Shown: piece after piece, positions 16,548 to 25,145 of the stretch
Numbering within the stretch: position 1 is the stretch's first letter
Layout of the letters: the number at the start of each line of letters is the position of its first letter
Assembly (NCBI GenBank): GCA_031549565.1
Contig: JAVBPO010000005.1
Span: 17,958 to 81,957 of the forward strand
Source of the DNA: JAVBSX01 sp031549565
GTDB taxonomy: Bacteria; Planctomycetota; Planctomycetia; Pirellulales; Thermoguttaceae
Reading direction: 5' to 3'
DNA: 64,000 bases
Position numbers and translations under genes: made by a program
The notes under the pieces: model-generated
What the model saw: the letters and a program-made list of their open reading frames with translations, nothing else
The model's database searches: none
What the model was told of the DNA's origin: nothing

Positions 16548-17678
16548 ATGAAACGTATTGTCAACAATTGGAATCAATCAGGGTTTTCAAGAAAACAGGT
16601 TCGCCGGAAATTTTCTGTCTCCTGTCTCCTATTCCTGTCCTCTGTCCTCTGTCCTCTGTCCTCTATTCTCCATGCCGCCGAAATCAAATTTCGATCCCCC
16701 GTCCAATGTGACGCCGCGACGGTTACGCTCGGGGACGTTGCCGAGGTGACGGGGAAGAACGCCGACATGATTTCGCGAACGCCGCTGTTTCCGGCCCCGA
16801 TCGCCGGGGGACAGAAGACCGTGACCGCGACGCAAATCCGCGATCTGCTCGCCGATCGCCGGATCAGCTCGCTCGACCACGACTTTCGCGGCGTCACGCA
16901 GATCGTCGTGTACGGACCGAAAAAGGAAACCGTGAAAAAATCCAACGGCGTCAACCTGAACGCGGAACGAAAAACCGAAACGGAATTGACCGAAGCGTTG
17001 GTGGTTTACCTGAACCGCTGCACGACCGACGGCGCACCGGAAAACGCGATCCCCTGGAAGCTGCAACTGCACCTGACGCCGCAACAACTTCAGGCGATCG
17101 CGGACGGCGGTAGTATCACCGGCATGTACGGCGGCAAGAACCCGCTCGTCGGACGGCAGGATTTTCAGGCGGAACTGCAAGGAATCAACCCGGCGACGGG
17201 CCGACGAATGTTGGTCCGGTTCACCGCCGACGTTGATCTGCCGCCGCGAGTCGTCGTTGCCCGAAGAAGTCTGGAACGTGGCAAGTTGCTCAACGAAAAC
17301 GATTTGCGAATCGAATATCGCGCCGATTTGAAAGGGACGGACTACTATTCCGACCTGAACGACGTGATCGGCAAAGCGACTTCCGCGAATCTCCGCGAAG
17401 GGGCGATGCTGACGTCACAATCGGTCCGAAAGCCGATCCTGGTCAAGAAAGGGGAGATCGTCACGGTCGTGTCGAAAAACGCTGGTGTCACGGTCACCAG
17501 CACCGCCAAAGCTCTCGAAGACGGCGCCCAAGGCGACCTGATCACGCTCGACCAACAGTTGAAAACGAAACCGGAAAAAGGCCGTGCCGCCATCCAACAA
17601 CGCACCGACTCCACCTTCGTCGCCAAAGTCGCCGCAATCGGAACCGTCGAAATATTCGCGACAGGAAATAAATATTGA
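16548..17678 (+). CDS. flgA: Flagellar P-ring assembly chaperone FlgA
   Basis: A 376-residue periplasmic chaperone for FlgI. I use ATG 16548, preceded by GAGG at 8 nt. Residues 1-22 are positive, and residues 23-41 (SVSCLLFLSSVLCPLSSIL) form the hydrophobic core with probable cleavage after HA at about 43. This core is entirely encoded by eight heptamer units. The C-terminal half holds the SAF-type domain (VVARRSLERGKLLNENDL, near residue 235) and the ring-assembly region ending VGTVEIF-like. It is longer than enterobacterial FlgA (about 220), mostly from an N-terminal domain of about 190 residues. Confidence 0.92.
   Translation: MKRIVNNWNQSGFSRKQVRRKFSVSCLLFLSSVLCPLSSILHAAEIKFRSPVQCDAATVTLGDVAEVTGKNADMISRTPLFPAPIAGGQKTVTATQIRDLLADRRISSLDHDFRGVTQIVVYGPKKETVKKSNGVNLNAERKTETELTEALVVYLNRCTTDGAPENAIPWKLQLHLTPQQLQAIADGGSITGMYGGKNPLVGRQDFQAELQGINPATGRRMLVRFTADVDLPPRVVVARRSLERGKLLNENDLRIEYRADLKGTDYYSDLNDVIGKATSANLREGAMLTSQSVRKPILVKKGEIVTVVSKNAGVTVTSTAKALEDGAQGDLITLDQQLKTKPEKGRAAIQQRTDSTFVAKVAAIGTVEIFATGNKY
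16615..16670. repeat. Heptamer array inside flgA signal peptide
   Basis: Eight units: CTGTCTC x2, CTATTCC, TGTCCTC x4, TATTCTC. Three units give 21 nt, so translation yields the heptapeptide period SSVLCPL. Confidence 0.95.
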
Positions 17679-17717
17679 GAAAGGTGTAAGGGTAAAAGAG
17701 TAAAAGGAAAGAAGGGA

Positions 17718-17766
17718 TTCCCATTTCCCATTTCCCATTTCCCATTTGTTATTTGTTATTTGTTAT
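17718..17766. repeat. Fused heptamer arrays TTCCCAT x4 and TTGTTAT x3
   Basis: Seven perfect units of two different families are joined in the same 7-bp register with no linker, ending 5 nt before the flgH ATG. Confidence 0.95.
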
Positions 17767-17771
17767 TTAAA

Positions 17772-18434
17772 ATGAAAGTTCTATTCGCAGCATTATTCAC
17801 CTTATTCACAACGTCCTTGTTCGCTCAGAGCGGGTCGCTCATGGGCGAATCCGTTTACGGGACCGAGGAAGGGCAGGTCATGACACTACGCAACGCGTCG
17901 TTCAGTTATCAGCCGATGCCGGAGCCGCGAACGTTCAAGGAACAGGATTTGATTACCGTTCTCGTCGATGAACGGCTCCTGTACTCGAATAACAGCGACG
18001 TCCAGCGACAGCGGAAAATCAAGGGCAAGATGGGGTTCACCGACTGGGTCAAGTTCCCCGGTTGGGACAAACTGCCGCAACCGATCGAAACGGAACCGCC
18101 GGTCGTCGGCGGTGAAGTCGATCACCAAAGCCGCGCCAAAGGGCAGCTTAACAATTCGGAAAAACTGACCTTCAAAATCACCTGCCGCGTCGCCTGGAAA
18201 ATGGACAACGGCAACCTGCACATCGAAGGGCAGCAACAGATGATGATCGGCGAAGAAAATCGTTCCGTTTACGTCAGTGGCGACATCCGCCCGGAAGACG
18301 TCGGCGCGGACAACACGGTCTTAAGCTCGGCCCTCGCGTTCTCCACGATCAAACTGATCCCGTCCGGCAACATCTTCGACTCCACCAAACGCAGCTACGG
18401 ACAACGCTTCGTCGACCGATGGTTGCCGTTTTGA
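17772..18434 (+). CDS. flgH: Flagellar L-ring protein FlgH
   Basis: A 220-residue outer-membrane ring subunit. The ATG at 17772 opens a short signal peptide (MKVLFAALFTLFTTSLFAQ). Family features include the FKEQDLITVLVDERLLYSNNSD segment near residue 57, the GNLHIEGQQQMMIGEENRSVYVSGDIRPEDV block near 148, and the conserved GQRFVDRWLPF end. The usual lipobox Cys is missing: the region after the signal core is AQSGSLMG. The protein is therefore predicted to be a soluble periplasmic rather than lipid-anchored ring protein. It sits between flgA and flgI as in many flg operons. Confidence 0.93.
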   Translation: MKVLFAALFTLFTTSLFAQSGSLMGESVYGTEEGQVMTLRNASFSYQPMPEPRTFKEQDLITVLVDERLLYSNNSDVQRQRKIKGKMGFTDWVKFPGWDKLPQPIETEPPVVGGEVDHQSRAKGQLNNSEKLTFKITCRVAWKMDNGNLHIEGQQQMMIGEENRSVYVSGDIRPEDVGADNTVLSSALAFSTIKLIPSGNIFDSTKRSYGQRFVDRWLPF

Positions 18435-18439
18435 ATGAG

Positions 18440-18509
18440 AGGACAGATAGCAGAGGACAGAGGACAGGGTCAAGAAAACAGGCAGTAGACATCAGATATC
18501 AGATATTTG
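18440..18509. repeat. Heptamer arrays AGGACAG and CAGATAT
   Basis: Units AGGACAG, ATAGCAG, AGGACAG, AGGACAG (18440-18467) begin 6 nt after flgH. Units ACATCAG, ATATCAG, ATATTTG follow at 18489-18509, 14 nt before the flgI ATG. Confidence 0.85.
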
Positions 18510-18522
18510 AACGAGGGTTAAA

Positions 18523-19704
18523 ATGAAATATAATGACACCACATATAATCACAAGATACACGTGACGGGAATAATTATGTCGAACCGACGAGGTTCTTCT
18601 GCCGTCTGCCGTCTGCTATCTGCCGCCTTTCTCCTGTCCTCTGTCCTCTGTCCTCTGCCCTCAACGCAAGGGGCCCAACAGCTCATCGGCACCGTTGCCC
18701 GGGTCAAGGGGCAGGAGCCGACCGTGATTCAAGGATTCGGACTCGTGACCGGCCTGAAAGGGACCGGGGACAAGCCGAGCGAATTCAAGGAAACGGCCCG
18801 CGTGCTCCAGCGAACGCTGCAACTGACCGGGCATCCGAATGTTACGGAAAAGGAAATGGGAACGAGCAAGAACGTCGCGATGGTCAAAGTGATCGCGACG
18901 ATCCCGCCGCAAGGCGCCCGCAGCGGTGAAACCCTTGACGTCATCGTCAGCTCCGTCGGCTCGGCGTCAAGTCTCAAAGACGGCGTTCTCGACTTGACCG
19001 ATCTGCTCGGACCGGTGCCACAGAGTCCCGAAATGACTCGGGTGTTCGCCAAGGCGTGGGGCCAACTCATCCTCGAAAAAGCCGAATCGCCGACCGTCGC
19101 GAAAGTGACCGCCGGCGCAAGGCTGACCGCTGATTTCCGCAACCCGTACATTAAGGACGGTTGTATCACGCTCGTTTTGCCGGAACGCCACGCGAACTGG
19201 TTCATGGCCGAAGCGATCGCCGACGCCATCAATGACGCCGAAGCGGTCGGCGGTAACGATAATATCGCGATGGCGATGGACCAGGGAAACATCGTCGTGA
19301 AAGTGCCGTTCGCCGACATCGCCAATCCGGTCCCGTTCCTGTCACGGATCAACGCTTTGGAACTGGTCGGCGTCGACAAGATTCCGATGATCGCGATCAA
19401 CGAGCGGACCGGTGCGATCGTGATCGATCCGGGCGTGGAGATCGCTCCGGTTGCGATTTCGCACAAAAACGTCAGCGTCCAGGCGGGCGGTCAACAGCCG
19501 GGCCAGCAGCCGCAGGATCAAACGCCGAACAAATGGGTCAAGGTCGATCTCCAGGACCGACTCGGCGGCGAACCGAACGTGAAACTGCAAGCCCTGGTTG
19601 ACGCCCTGAACGCGATGAAGGTTCCGCCGCAAGACATGATCGACATCATCCGCACGATCGACAGCAAAGGCGACCTGTACGGAAAAATCCAGTACGTAAA
19701 ATAA
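18523..19704 (+). CDS. flgI: Flagellar P-ring protein FlgI
   Basis: A 393-residue subunit of the periplasmic P ring. Diagnostic segments are QQLIGTVARVKGQEPTVIQGFGLVTGLKGTGD near residue 52, the SGETLDVIVSSVGSASSLKDG block near 130, and the C-terminal ALVDALNAMKVPPQDMIDIIR. ATG 18523 has GAGG at 8 nt, in the same context as flgA (GAACGAGGG then TAAAATG). ATG 18577 is an alternative that gives a more compact signal peptide of about 32 residues. The hydrophobic core, residues 26-46, is encoded by nine heptamer units. A Gln/Pro-rich insertion (QAGGQQPGQQPQDQ) lies near residue 325. Confidence 0.96.
   Translation: MKYNDTTYNHKIHVTGIIMSNRRGSSAVCRLLSAAFLLSSVLCPLPSTQGAQQLIGTVARVKGQEPTVIQGFGLVTGLKGTGDKPSEFKETARVLQRTLQLTGHPNVTEKEMGTSKNVAMVKVIATIPPQGARSGETLDVIVSSVGSASSLKDGVLDLTDLLGPVPQSPEMTRVFAKAWGQLILEKAESPTVAKVTAGARLTADFRNPYIKDGCITLVLPERHANWFMAEAIADAINDAEAVGGNDNIAMAMDQGNIVVKVPFADIANPVPFLSRINALELVGVDKIPMIAINERTGAIVIDPGVEIAPVAISHKNVSVQAGGQQPGQQPQDQTPNKWVKVDLQDRLGGEPNVKLQALVDALNAMKVPPQDMIDIIRTIDSKGDLYGKIQYVK
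18599..18661. repeat. Heptamer array inside flgI signal peptide
   Basis: Units CTGCCGT x2, CTGCTAT, CTGCCGC and a degenerate unit are followed by CTGTCCT x3 and CTGCCCT. They encode AVCRLLSAAFLLSSVLCPL. Confidence 0.95.
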
Positions 19705-19710
19705 TCACTC

Positions 19711-19741
19711 CTCGTTTAGCCCGCGAACCGCAGGTTCCGGG
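19711..19741. repeat. GTTTAGCCCG stem-loop repeat
   Basis: CTCGTTTAGCCCGCGAACC followed by GCAGGTTCCGGG lies in the 46-nt gap between flgI and flgJ, with GAACC/GGTTC pairing. A related short repeat CGGGACAAGCCCCG is at 20262-20275 before flgN. Confidence 0.6.
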
Positions 19742-19750
19742 AACCCCGCC

Positions 19751-20230
19751 ATGAACGTTACCTCCGCTATCTCCGCACCTCAAACGAATTTCACCACGAA
19801 AACCCAGGCCGAGAAAACCGGGGACAATTTCGCGGCGTTATTGAAGAACGTGATGAATTCCCGCAAGAGTTCGTTCGATACGGACGATACGTTCGAATGC
19901 ACCAGCGAGGGAATGCCGCCCGTGACACGTGACACCTTGAATAAGTCGCGGAAGCTCGACGAAAACGGACAGCCGTTTGACGCCGTGACCCGAACCGACG
20001 GAGACGAAGACGAATTCCGCAAAGTCTTCCACCAGTTCGTCGGACAGACGATGTTCGGCCAGATGCTCAAGTCGATGCGGGAAACGCAGCAAAAACCGGC
20101 CTATTTCCACGGCGGTCGGGCCGAAGAGATTTTTCAGGAGCAGCTTGACAACGTCCTCGTCGACAAAATGACCGCCTCGACACCACATTCGTTCAGCGAC
20201 ACCATGTTCAAACTGATGAAAGCCGGGTGA
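19751..20230 (+). CDS. flgJ: Flagellar rod-binding protein, FlgJ N-terminal type
   Basis: A 159-residue protein consisting of a disordered N-terminus and one rod-binding domain (FHQFVGQTMFGQMLKSMRE near residue 92, then GGRAEEIFQEQLDNVLVDKM). This is the rod-cap part of FlgJ. The C-terminal peptidoglycan hydrolase domain of gammaproteobacterial FlgJ is absent, as in many phyla where a separate lytic enzyme is used. The position after flgI is conserved. Confidence 0.88.
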   Translation: MNVTSAISAPQTNFTTKTQAEKTGDNFAALLKNVMNSRKSSFDTDDTFECTSEGMPPVTRDTLNKSRKLDENGQPFDAVTRTDGDEDEFRKVFHQFVGQTMFGQMLKSMRETQQKPAYFHGGRAEEIFQEQLDNVLVDKMTASTPHSFSDTMFKLMKAG

Positions 20231-20296
20231 TTTTTAATTGAATTCTTTTATGATTCCAACGCGGGACAAGCCCCGCCGCTAACATTATTTAACGAC

Positions 20297-20782
20297 ATGA
20301 TTACGACCATCCGGGAATTCCTCGATAAACTGACCGTTATTCAAGACGCCACGCTTGAATTTCTCCAACGTAAAGGGGAGCTGCTCGGCAAGTCCGACAC
20401 CCAGGGGCTCACCGCGATCGCCGACGAGGAGGAAGCGGTCATGGACCGGCTGCACGGCGTGTTCGAGCAACGGTTCCAGATTTTGCAGCAAGCAAAAGAA
20501 GCGGACCTTCCCAGTGACACCCTCGAATCGCTCGCGGCCCGTCTCGACAAGGAAACCCCGGGCCATTCCCTGGAAGACCGTTGCCGCGAGTCGATGAAAA
20601 AATCACGACTGTTGCAACATCAGAGCCTCACCAACTGGGTTCTCGCCCAACGGACCGCGATCCATTTGTCGCAACTGCTCGAAATCATCGGCTCCAAAGG
20701 CAAACCCGGCTCGACGTACACTCGAAATCACACCAAAGACAAAACCTTCTCCGGCGGTTCGCTCGTCGATATCGGAGGATAG
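20297..20782 (+). CDS. flgN: FlgN-like flagellar export chaperone
   Basis: A 161-residue, almost all-helical protein with three long helices (IREFLDKLTVIQDATLEFLQRKGELL; GLTAIADEEEAVMDRLHGVFEQR; SLTNWVLAQRTAIHLSQLLEIIG). This pattern and the position directly before flgK identify FlgN, the chaperone that delivers hook-junction proteins FlgK and FlgL to the export gate. Sequence identity within the family is always low, so context carries much of the weight. Confidence 0.8.
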   Translation: MITTIREFLDKLTVIQDATLEFLQRKGELLGKSDTQGLTAIADEEEAVMDRLHGVFEQRFQILQQAKEADLPSDTLESLAARLDKETPGHSLEDRCRESMKKSRLLQHQSLTNWVLAQRTAIHLSQLLEIIGSKGKPGSTYTRNHTKDKTFSGGSLVDIGG

Positions 20783-20786
20783 ATTT

Positions 20787-20890
20787 TAATTACTAATTAC
20801 TAATTACGAATTACGGAAAAAGATGTCGGTGTTTTCGTTTTGTGTTACGTAATATGAATTAGTAATTAGTAATTCGTAATTAGTAATTAA
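20787..20890. repeat. Inverted pair of TAATT-type heptamer arrays
   Basis: Three TAATTAC and one GAATTAC (20787-20814) face GAATTAG, TAATTAG, TAATTCG, TAATTAG, TAATTAA (20856-20890). The second arm ends 5 nt before the flgK ATG. Spacer 41 nt. The architecture is the same as the insertion in rnpB. Confidence 0.92.
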
Positions 20891-20895
20891 CTCCA

Positions 20896-22620
20896 ATGTT
20901 GCTTGATTCACTTCATATCGCTTCCAAGTCGCTTAACGCCACGTCGATCGGGATCCAGGTGACGGGGCAGAACCTGAGTAATGCCGGGACCGACGGGTAT
21001 GTGCGCGAAATGGTCGTTTCCTCGGCGTCCTACCCGAAGAAAACCGGGTCCGGTATCGCCATGGGAACCGGCGTCGACGTCAATGGTATCGTCCAGATGA
21101 TCGACACCTATCTCGAAGAACGGCTCCGCAATTCACAAAGCGACGCCATGAATTCGTCGACGCAGTCCGGCGTCTATTCGCAGCTTGAGTTCATTCTCAA
21201 CGAGCTGACCGACAAGGATCTCAGTACGCAACTCGATGATTTTTTCAATTCGATCGGCAACGTCCTCAACCAACCGGAAAACCTCAGCATCCGGCAGATG
21301 GTCGTCGATGAAGGTGTCAAGTTGGCCGAGCAGATCACGGCGATGAGTAACGCCATCCTGAAACAAAGAGTCGACATCAACCGTTCGGTGGTCGATTTGA
21401 CGGAACAGATCAATTTACTCACCACGGAGATCGAGGGCCTGAACAATTCTATTGCGCGAATCGAAGCGGGACGCGAACCCGGCGTCGAAGCGGTCGGACT
21501 GCGTGATCAGCGGCTCGTCGCCTTGTCGAACCTTTCATCACTGATCAACATCAAGACGCACGAAGACGACAGTGGCGTCGTGACGGTGTATTGCGGCAAC
21601 GACCTGTTGATTTCCGGCAATGGTGCCAGAAAGTTGACCGTCGCTTACACGGACGATCCGTACGGCGATCTTTCACTGGCGGAGATCCGGTTCGCTTCGG
21701 ACAACGCACCGCTGGACGTTCACTCGGGGAAACTCAATGGCTTTTACGAGGGACGTGACACCATTCTGGGCGAATTCTCGAAAAAGCTCGACGATTACGC
21801 CGCGTCGCTCATCAACCAGTTCAACGCGGTCTACAGCGACGGACAGGGGCTCACCGGATACGACTCGATCACGAGTCTGGCAAGCGTCACGGAAACCGAC
21901 GTTCCGCTCGACCAGACCGGACTGGTACCGTCGCCGAAAAACGGCGTCTTCTCGATCATGGTTCAGAACAAGGAAAGCGGTGTCAGCACCTCGACGGAAA
22001 TCCTCGTGCCGCTGGCGGGATCCGGACAGAAAAGCATGACGCTCGAAGGACTTGCCGCGGAAATCAACAAGATCGAAGGCATCACGGCGAAGATCACGAA
22101 CGACAACAAGCTGCAAATCGCCTCGGACTCCCCGGAACTCCAATTCGCGTTCGCGGATGATACAGCGGGCATCCTCCCGGCGCTCGGATTGAATACGTTT
22201 TTCACCGGAACCGATTCGCGGACGATCGGCGTCAACAAAACCCTGCAAGGCGAGCCCGGCAAAGCGGCCGATCCCGGCAAACTGGCCATGAGCAAAACCG
22301 GAATCGGGGCGGATACGGAAAACGGCGTCACGCTCGCCGCGATGCCGGAAAACCGGCTCGGCGAATACGGCAACAAGTCGATCACCGAATCGTATCGGCT
22401 GACCGTGACCGAAGTGATGTCCAAGGCGGGCGTCGTTAAAGCGGTCGCCGGCGGCGACGTGTCGTACTACGCTTCGCTTCAAACGCAGCGCGACGCGATC
22501 AGCGGTGTCAACATCGACGAAGAAACCCTGCTGTTGATGAACTACCAACGTATTTACCAAGCGAGCGCGAAATACATTTCCGTGATCAACGAAATGCTTG
22601 ACGCCTTGATAAGAATGTAA
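20896..22620 (+). CDS. flgK: Flagellar hook-associated protein FlgK
   Basis: A 574-residue hook-filament junction protein. The N-terminal rod/hook motif is present (SLNATSIGIQVTGQNLSNAGTDGYVRE), as is the FlgK-specific region with the LEERLRNSQSDAMNSSTQS helix and FFNSIGNVLNQPENLSIRQMVV near residue 116. The C-terminus has the matching SGVNIDEETLLLMNYQRIYQASAKYISVINEMLDALIRM. The variable central domain is about 250 residues. flgL, usually next, is not found in the window. Confidence 0.95.
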   Translation: MLLDSLHIASKSLNATSIGIQVTGQNLSNAGTDGYVREMVVSSASYPKKTGSGIAMGTGVDVNGIVQMIDTYLEERLRNSQSDAMNSSTQSGVYSQLEFILNELTDKDLSTQLDDFFNSIGNVLNQPENLSIRQMVVDEGVKLAEQITAMSNAILKQRVDINRSVVDLTEQINLLTTEIEGLNNSIARIEAGREPGVEAVGLRDQRLVALSNLSSLINIKTHEDDSGVVTVYCGNDLLISGNGARKLTVAYTDDPYGDLSLAEIRFASDNAPLDVHSGKLNGFYEGRDTILGEFSKKLDDYAASLINQFNAVYSDGQGLTGYDSITSLASVTETDVPLDQTGLVPSPKNGVFSIMVQNKESGVSTSTEILVPLAGSGQKSMTLEGLAAEINKIEGITAKITNDNKLQIASDSPELQFAFADDTAGILPALGLNTFFTGTDSRTIGVNKTLQGEPGKAADPGKLAMSKTGIGADTENGVTLAAMPENRLGEYGNKSITESYRLTVTEVMSKAGVVKAVAGGDVSYYASLQTQRDAISGVNIDEETLLLMNYQRIYQASAKYISVINEMLDALIRM

Positions 22621-22629
22621 TAGGTTCGT

Positions 22630-22728
22630 TTAACGCCCGAACACACCGAGCCGCAGCAGATTGACGAGGGCGTGAAACGCTTCTTTTTTGTTGATTTTCG
22701 AGCTGCCGTAACGGCAACCTTCGACCAC
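22630..22728 (-). CDS. Possible small protein overlapping the end of uvrD
   Basis: A 32-codon frame beginning with GTG 5 nt after the helicase stop codon, with AGGAG 7 nt upstream (inside the helicase gene) and ending at TAA 22630. The product is basic and helical in appearance (MVEGCRYGSSKINKK then a Leu-rich HALVNLLRLGVFGR). Third codon positions are GC-rich. It could equally be a decayed C-terminal extension of the helicase in another frame. No family is recognised. Confidence 0.35.
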   Translation of the reverse strand: MVEGCRYGSSKINKKEAFHALVNLLRLGVFGR

Positions 22729-22732
22729 CTTG

Positions 22733-24997
22733 TTACTCCTCTTGACGCCGTTTGAGCAATTCGGCGGCGGTTGTCAGGGAGAGCGAATAGGTCATACGTT
22801 TTTTCTTTTTCGCTCTCGAACCGGCAGGGACGGCGTTTCCGTCTTCGTCGTATTCGACGTCGGATTCGTCGTAGTCGATTTCGGTTTCATAATCTTCCCT
22901 GGTCGGCGCTTCGCTGAAGTATTCCGCGAATTCGGCGTTTTCCGGACTTGGATTCCAACGGGATCCTTGCGGTTTCGGGACGACGAGCCGCTGCGCTTTC
23001 GTTCCGTCGAACGGACGATCGTCGGGACAATCGGCAAGCTGCTCCGGCGAATCGCAGAGGATCATTTCGTCCCGGGGAAGCTCGACGATAAACCGACTGA
23101 AAATCGACGCCGTCGTTCGGCCCCGGAATTCCCTTTGATGAGTCCGGGAAAGTCGCAACTCTTCCTTCGCCCGCGTCATGCCGACGAAAAACAAACGCCG
23201 CTCCTCTTCCAACTGCTTCTGATCGTTGGTCGAGCGTTCGTGCGGCAGGAGATTTTCCTCCAGTGCAATCAGATAAACGACCGGAAATTCGAGCCCCTTG
23301 GCCGCATGGAGCGTCATGAGCGAAACGCGGTCGCTGTCCGTTTCCCAGGAATCGACGTCGCTCACCAAAGCGGTCTGCTCCAGGAATTTTTCCAGCGCGT
23401 TTTCCCCTTCTTCGAGCGGAAGTTTGTCGAACTCCCTCGCCTCGGAAAGAAACTCGTCAATGTTTTCAATTCGCTGCCGATCCTCTTCGTCGTCTTCCGA
23501 ATATTGTTCCTTGTATTTCGTTTCGGCCAACAAATCGGCGACGAGCGTTTCGATCGGATACTCGTCCTTCGCGGCTTCTTCGCAAAGGCGGTCGATCATC
23601 TTCACGAACTCGGCGAGCGCTTTTTTGACTTTCGCGGAGACGCCGGCGATTTTCGACGCTTTGACGAATTCCCGGGCGGCGTCCATCGTCGAAATTCCGT
23701 ACTGCTGCGACATGCCGACGATTTTGCCGATCGTCGTTTTCCCGATCCCGCGCCGCGGTTCGTTAACGATCCGCATGAACGAAACGGTATCACGGGAATT
23801 GTAGATCAACTGCAAATACGCGAGGAGATCCTTGATTTCCTTGCGGTTGAAAAACTCCAGACCGCGAACGAGTTGGAACGAAACGCCGCTGCGGTGCAAC
23901 GCGTGTTCCAGGTTTCGGGACAAGGCGTTGACGCGGAAAAAAATTGCGTAATCCTTCGGGCGGCGCTTTCCTTCCTTGATTTCCGCAGCGATTTCATCCG
24001 CGATCGCTTCGGCTTCCTCCCGTTGGTCGAAACAGCAGAGCAGTCGGACGGGCCGACCGATCTCGTTGTCGGTGAACAGGTGTTTTTCCTTGCGGAATTC
24101 GTTGTACGCGATTACCTTGTCCGCGGCGGCGAGAATCCGTTTCGTGCTCCGGTAATTTTGCTCCAAACGGATGGTTTTGACGTCCTTGAAATCCTTCTCG
24201 AAATTGAGAATATTCTGGATGTTCGCTCCGCGCCAACCGTAAATCGACTGGTCCGGATCGCCGGTTACGGCCAAGTTCGGATGGTCGATCGAAAGCGCCC
24301 GGGCAATCGCGTATTGGGCGAGGTTCGTGTCCTGGTATTCGTCGACGAGAATGTACCGAAATCTCGCGTCGAGTTCCCGGCGAATCTCCGGATTCTCCTT
24401 GAGCAGGACCGCGACGTGAAAAAGCAGGTCGTCGAAATCAACGGCGTTTCCCTGTTTGAGCAGCTTCTGGTATTGCGGATAGACTTTTTCAACGAACGAA
24501 CCAATCAGGCTTCCGGTTCGGGAAATGTATTCGTCGGGCAGGACCAGTTCGTTTTTCGCCCAGGAAATCCCGGCCGCGATCCGGTCCGGCGTGATCCCGG
24601 TCGGCAGCGGCACTTTTTCGAGAACCAGTCCGAGCAGCTTTTTGCTTTCGTCGGTGTCGTAAATGGTGAAGTTCGACTCCATCCCGACCATCGACGCGTA
24701 GAGCCGCAGCAGATACGCACAGAATTTATGAAACGTCCCGATCCGAACCGGCTTGTCCGGGGCGAGGATTTCGAGCCGTTTTTTCATTTCGTCGGCCGCT
24801 TTGTTCGTGAACGTCAGGGCGACGATCTGGTACGGTCTGACGCCATGCTGGAGCATCCAGGCGATCCGATGCGTGATCACACGGGTCTTCCCGCTCCCCG
24901 GCCCGGCGAGAACCAGGAGCGGACCTTCGGTATGGACGACCGCTTCCCGCTGCGGTTCGTTCAGGCCGGAAAGAAGAGGATGAAGTTCGTCAGACAC
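22733..24997 (-). CDS. UvrD/PcrA-type superfamily 1 DNA helicase
   Basis: A 754-residue 3'-5' helicase. Walker A is AGPGSGKTR near residue 32, motif II is VDEYQDTN near 224, motif III is GDPDQSIYGWRGA near 250, motif IV follows as RLEQNYRS, and motif V/VI includes LMTLHAAKGLEFPVVYLIALEE and VGMTRAKEELRLSRT. I use GTG 24997 (SDELHPLLSGLNEPQREAV) because homology begins there; the open frame runs 267 nt further upstream through a GTTTAGCCCG stem-loop. The Asp/Glu-rich C-terminal region and Lys-rich tail are non-conserved. A second paralogue lies at 52115-54142. Confidence 0.93.
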   Translation of the reverse strand: MSDELHPLLSGLNEPQREAVVHTEGPLLVLAGPGSGKTRVITHRIAWMLQHGVRPYQIVALTFTNKAADEMKKRLEILAPDKPVRIGTFHKFCAYLLRLYASMVGMESNFTIYDTDESKKLLGLVLEKVPLPTGITPDRIAAGISWAKNELVLPDEYISRTGSLIGSFVEKVYPQYQKLLKQGNAVDFDDLLFHVAVLLKENPEIRRELDARFRYILVDEYQDTNLAQYAIARALSIDHPNLAVTGDPDQSIYGWRGANIQNILNFEKDFKDVKTIRLEQNYRSTKRILAAADKVIAYNEFRKEKHLFTDNEIGRPVRLLCCFDQREEAEAIADEIAAEIKEGKRRPKDYAIFFRVNALSRNLEHALHRSGVSFQLVRGLEFFNRKEIKDLLAYLQLIYNSRDTVSFMRIVNEPRRGIGKTTIGKIVGMSQQYGISTMDAAREFVKASKIAGVSAKVKKALAEFVKMIDRLCEEAAKDEYPIETLVADLLAETKYKEQYSEDDEEDRQRIENIDEFLSEAREFDKLPLEEGENALEKFLEQTALVSDVDSWETDSDRVSLMTLHAAKGLEFPVVYLIALEENLLPHERSTNDQKQLEEERRLFFVGMTRAKEELRLSRTHQREFRGRTTASIFSRFIVELPRDEMILCDSPEQLADCPDDRPFDGTKAQRLVVPKPQGSRWNPSPENAEFAEYFSEAPTREDYETEIDYDESDVEYDEDGNAVPAGSRAKKKKRMTYSLSLTTAAELLKRRQEE

Positions 24998-25017
24998 CGG
25001 AACACCAAAGGAAATCT

Positions 25018-25048
25018 CGTTTAGCCCGAGCAGCGTAGCTGCCGGCGC
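25018..25048. repeat. GTTTAGCCCG stem-loop repeat
   Basis: CGTTTAGCCCGAGCAGCG then TAGCTGCCGGCG, with CAGC/GCTG pairing, sits just upstream of the helicase start. Confidence 0.7.
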
Positions 25049-25145
25049 AGTGGGACATAACACATCACAGGTTATACCCCCCCAGCCCCTTTTTACCAAG
25101 AGACGCCGACTCGTCGTGCAGATTTTGGCTTTGCCGCTCTTTGAT

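Noticed and set aside
21673..22560. 295-codon minus-strand frame opposite flgK
   Set aside because: A shadow of the GC-rich flgK codons with Arg/Val/Phe-rich composition and no recognisable motif.
22730..25024. 764-codon plus-strand frame opposite the first uvrD gene
   Set aside because: Long only because stop codons are rare in GC-rich antisense frames; helicase motifs are on the minus strand.
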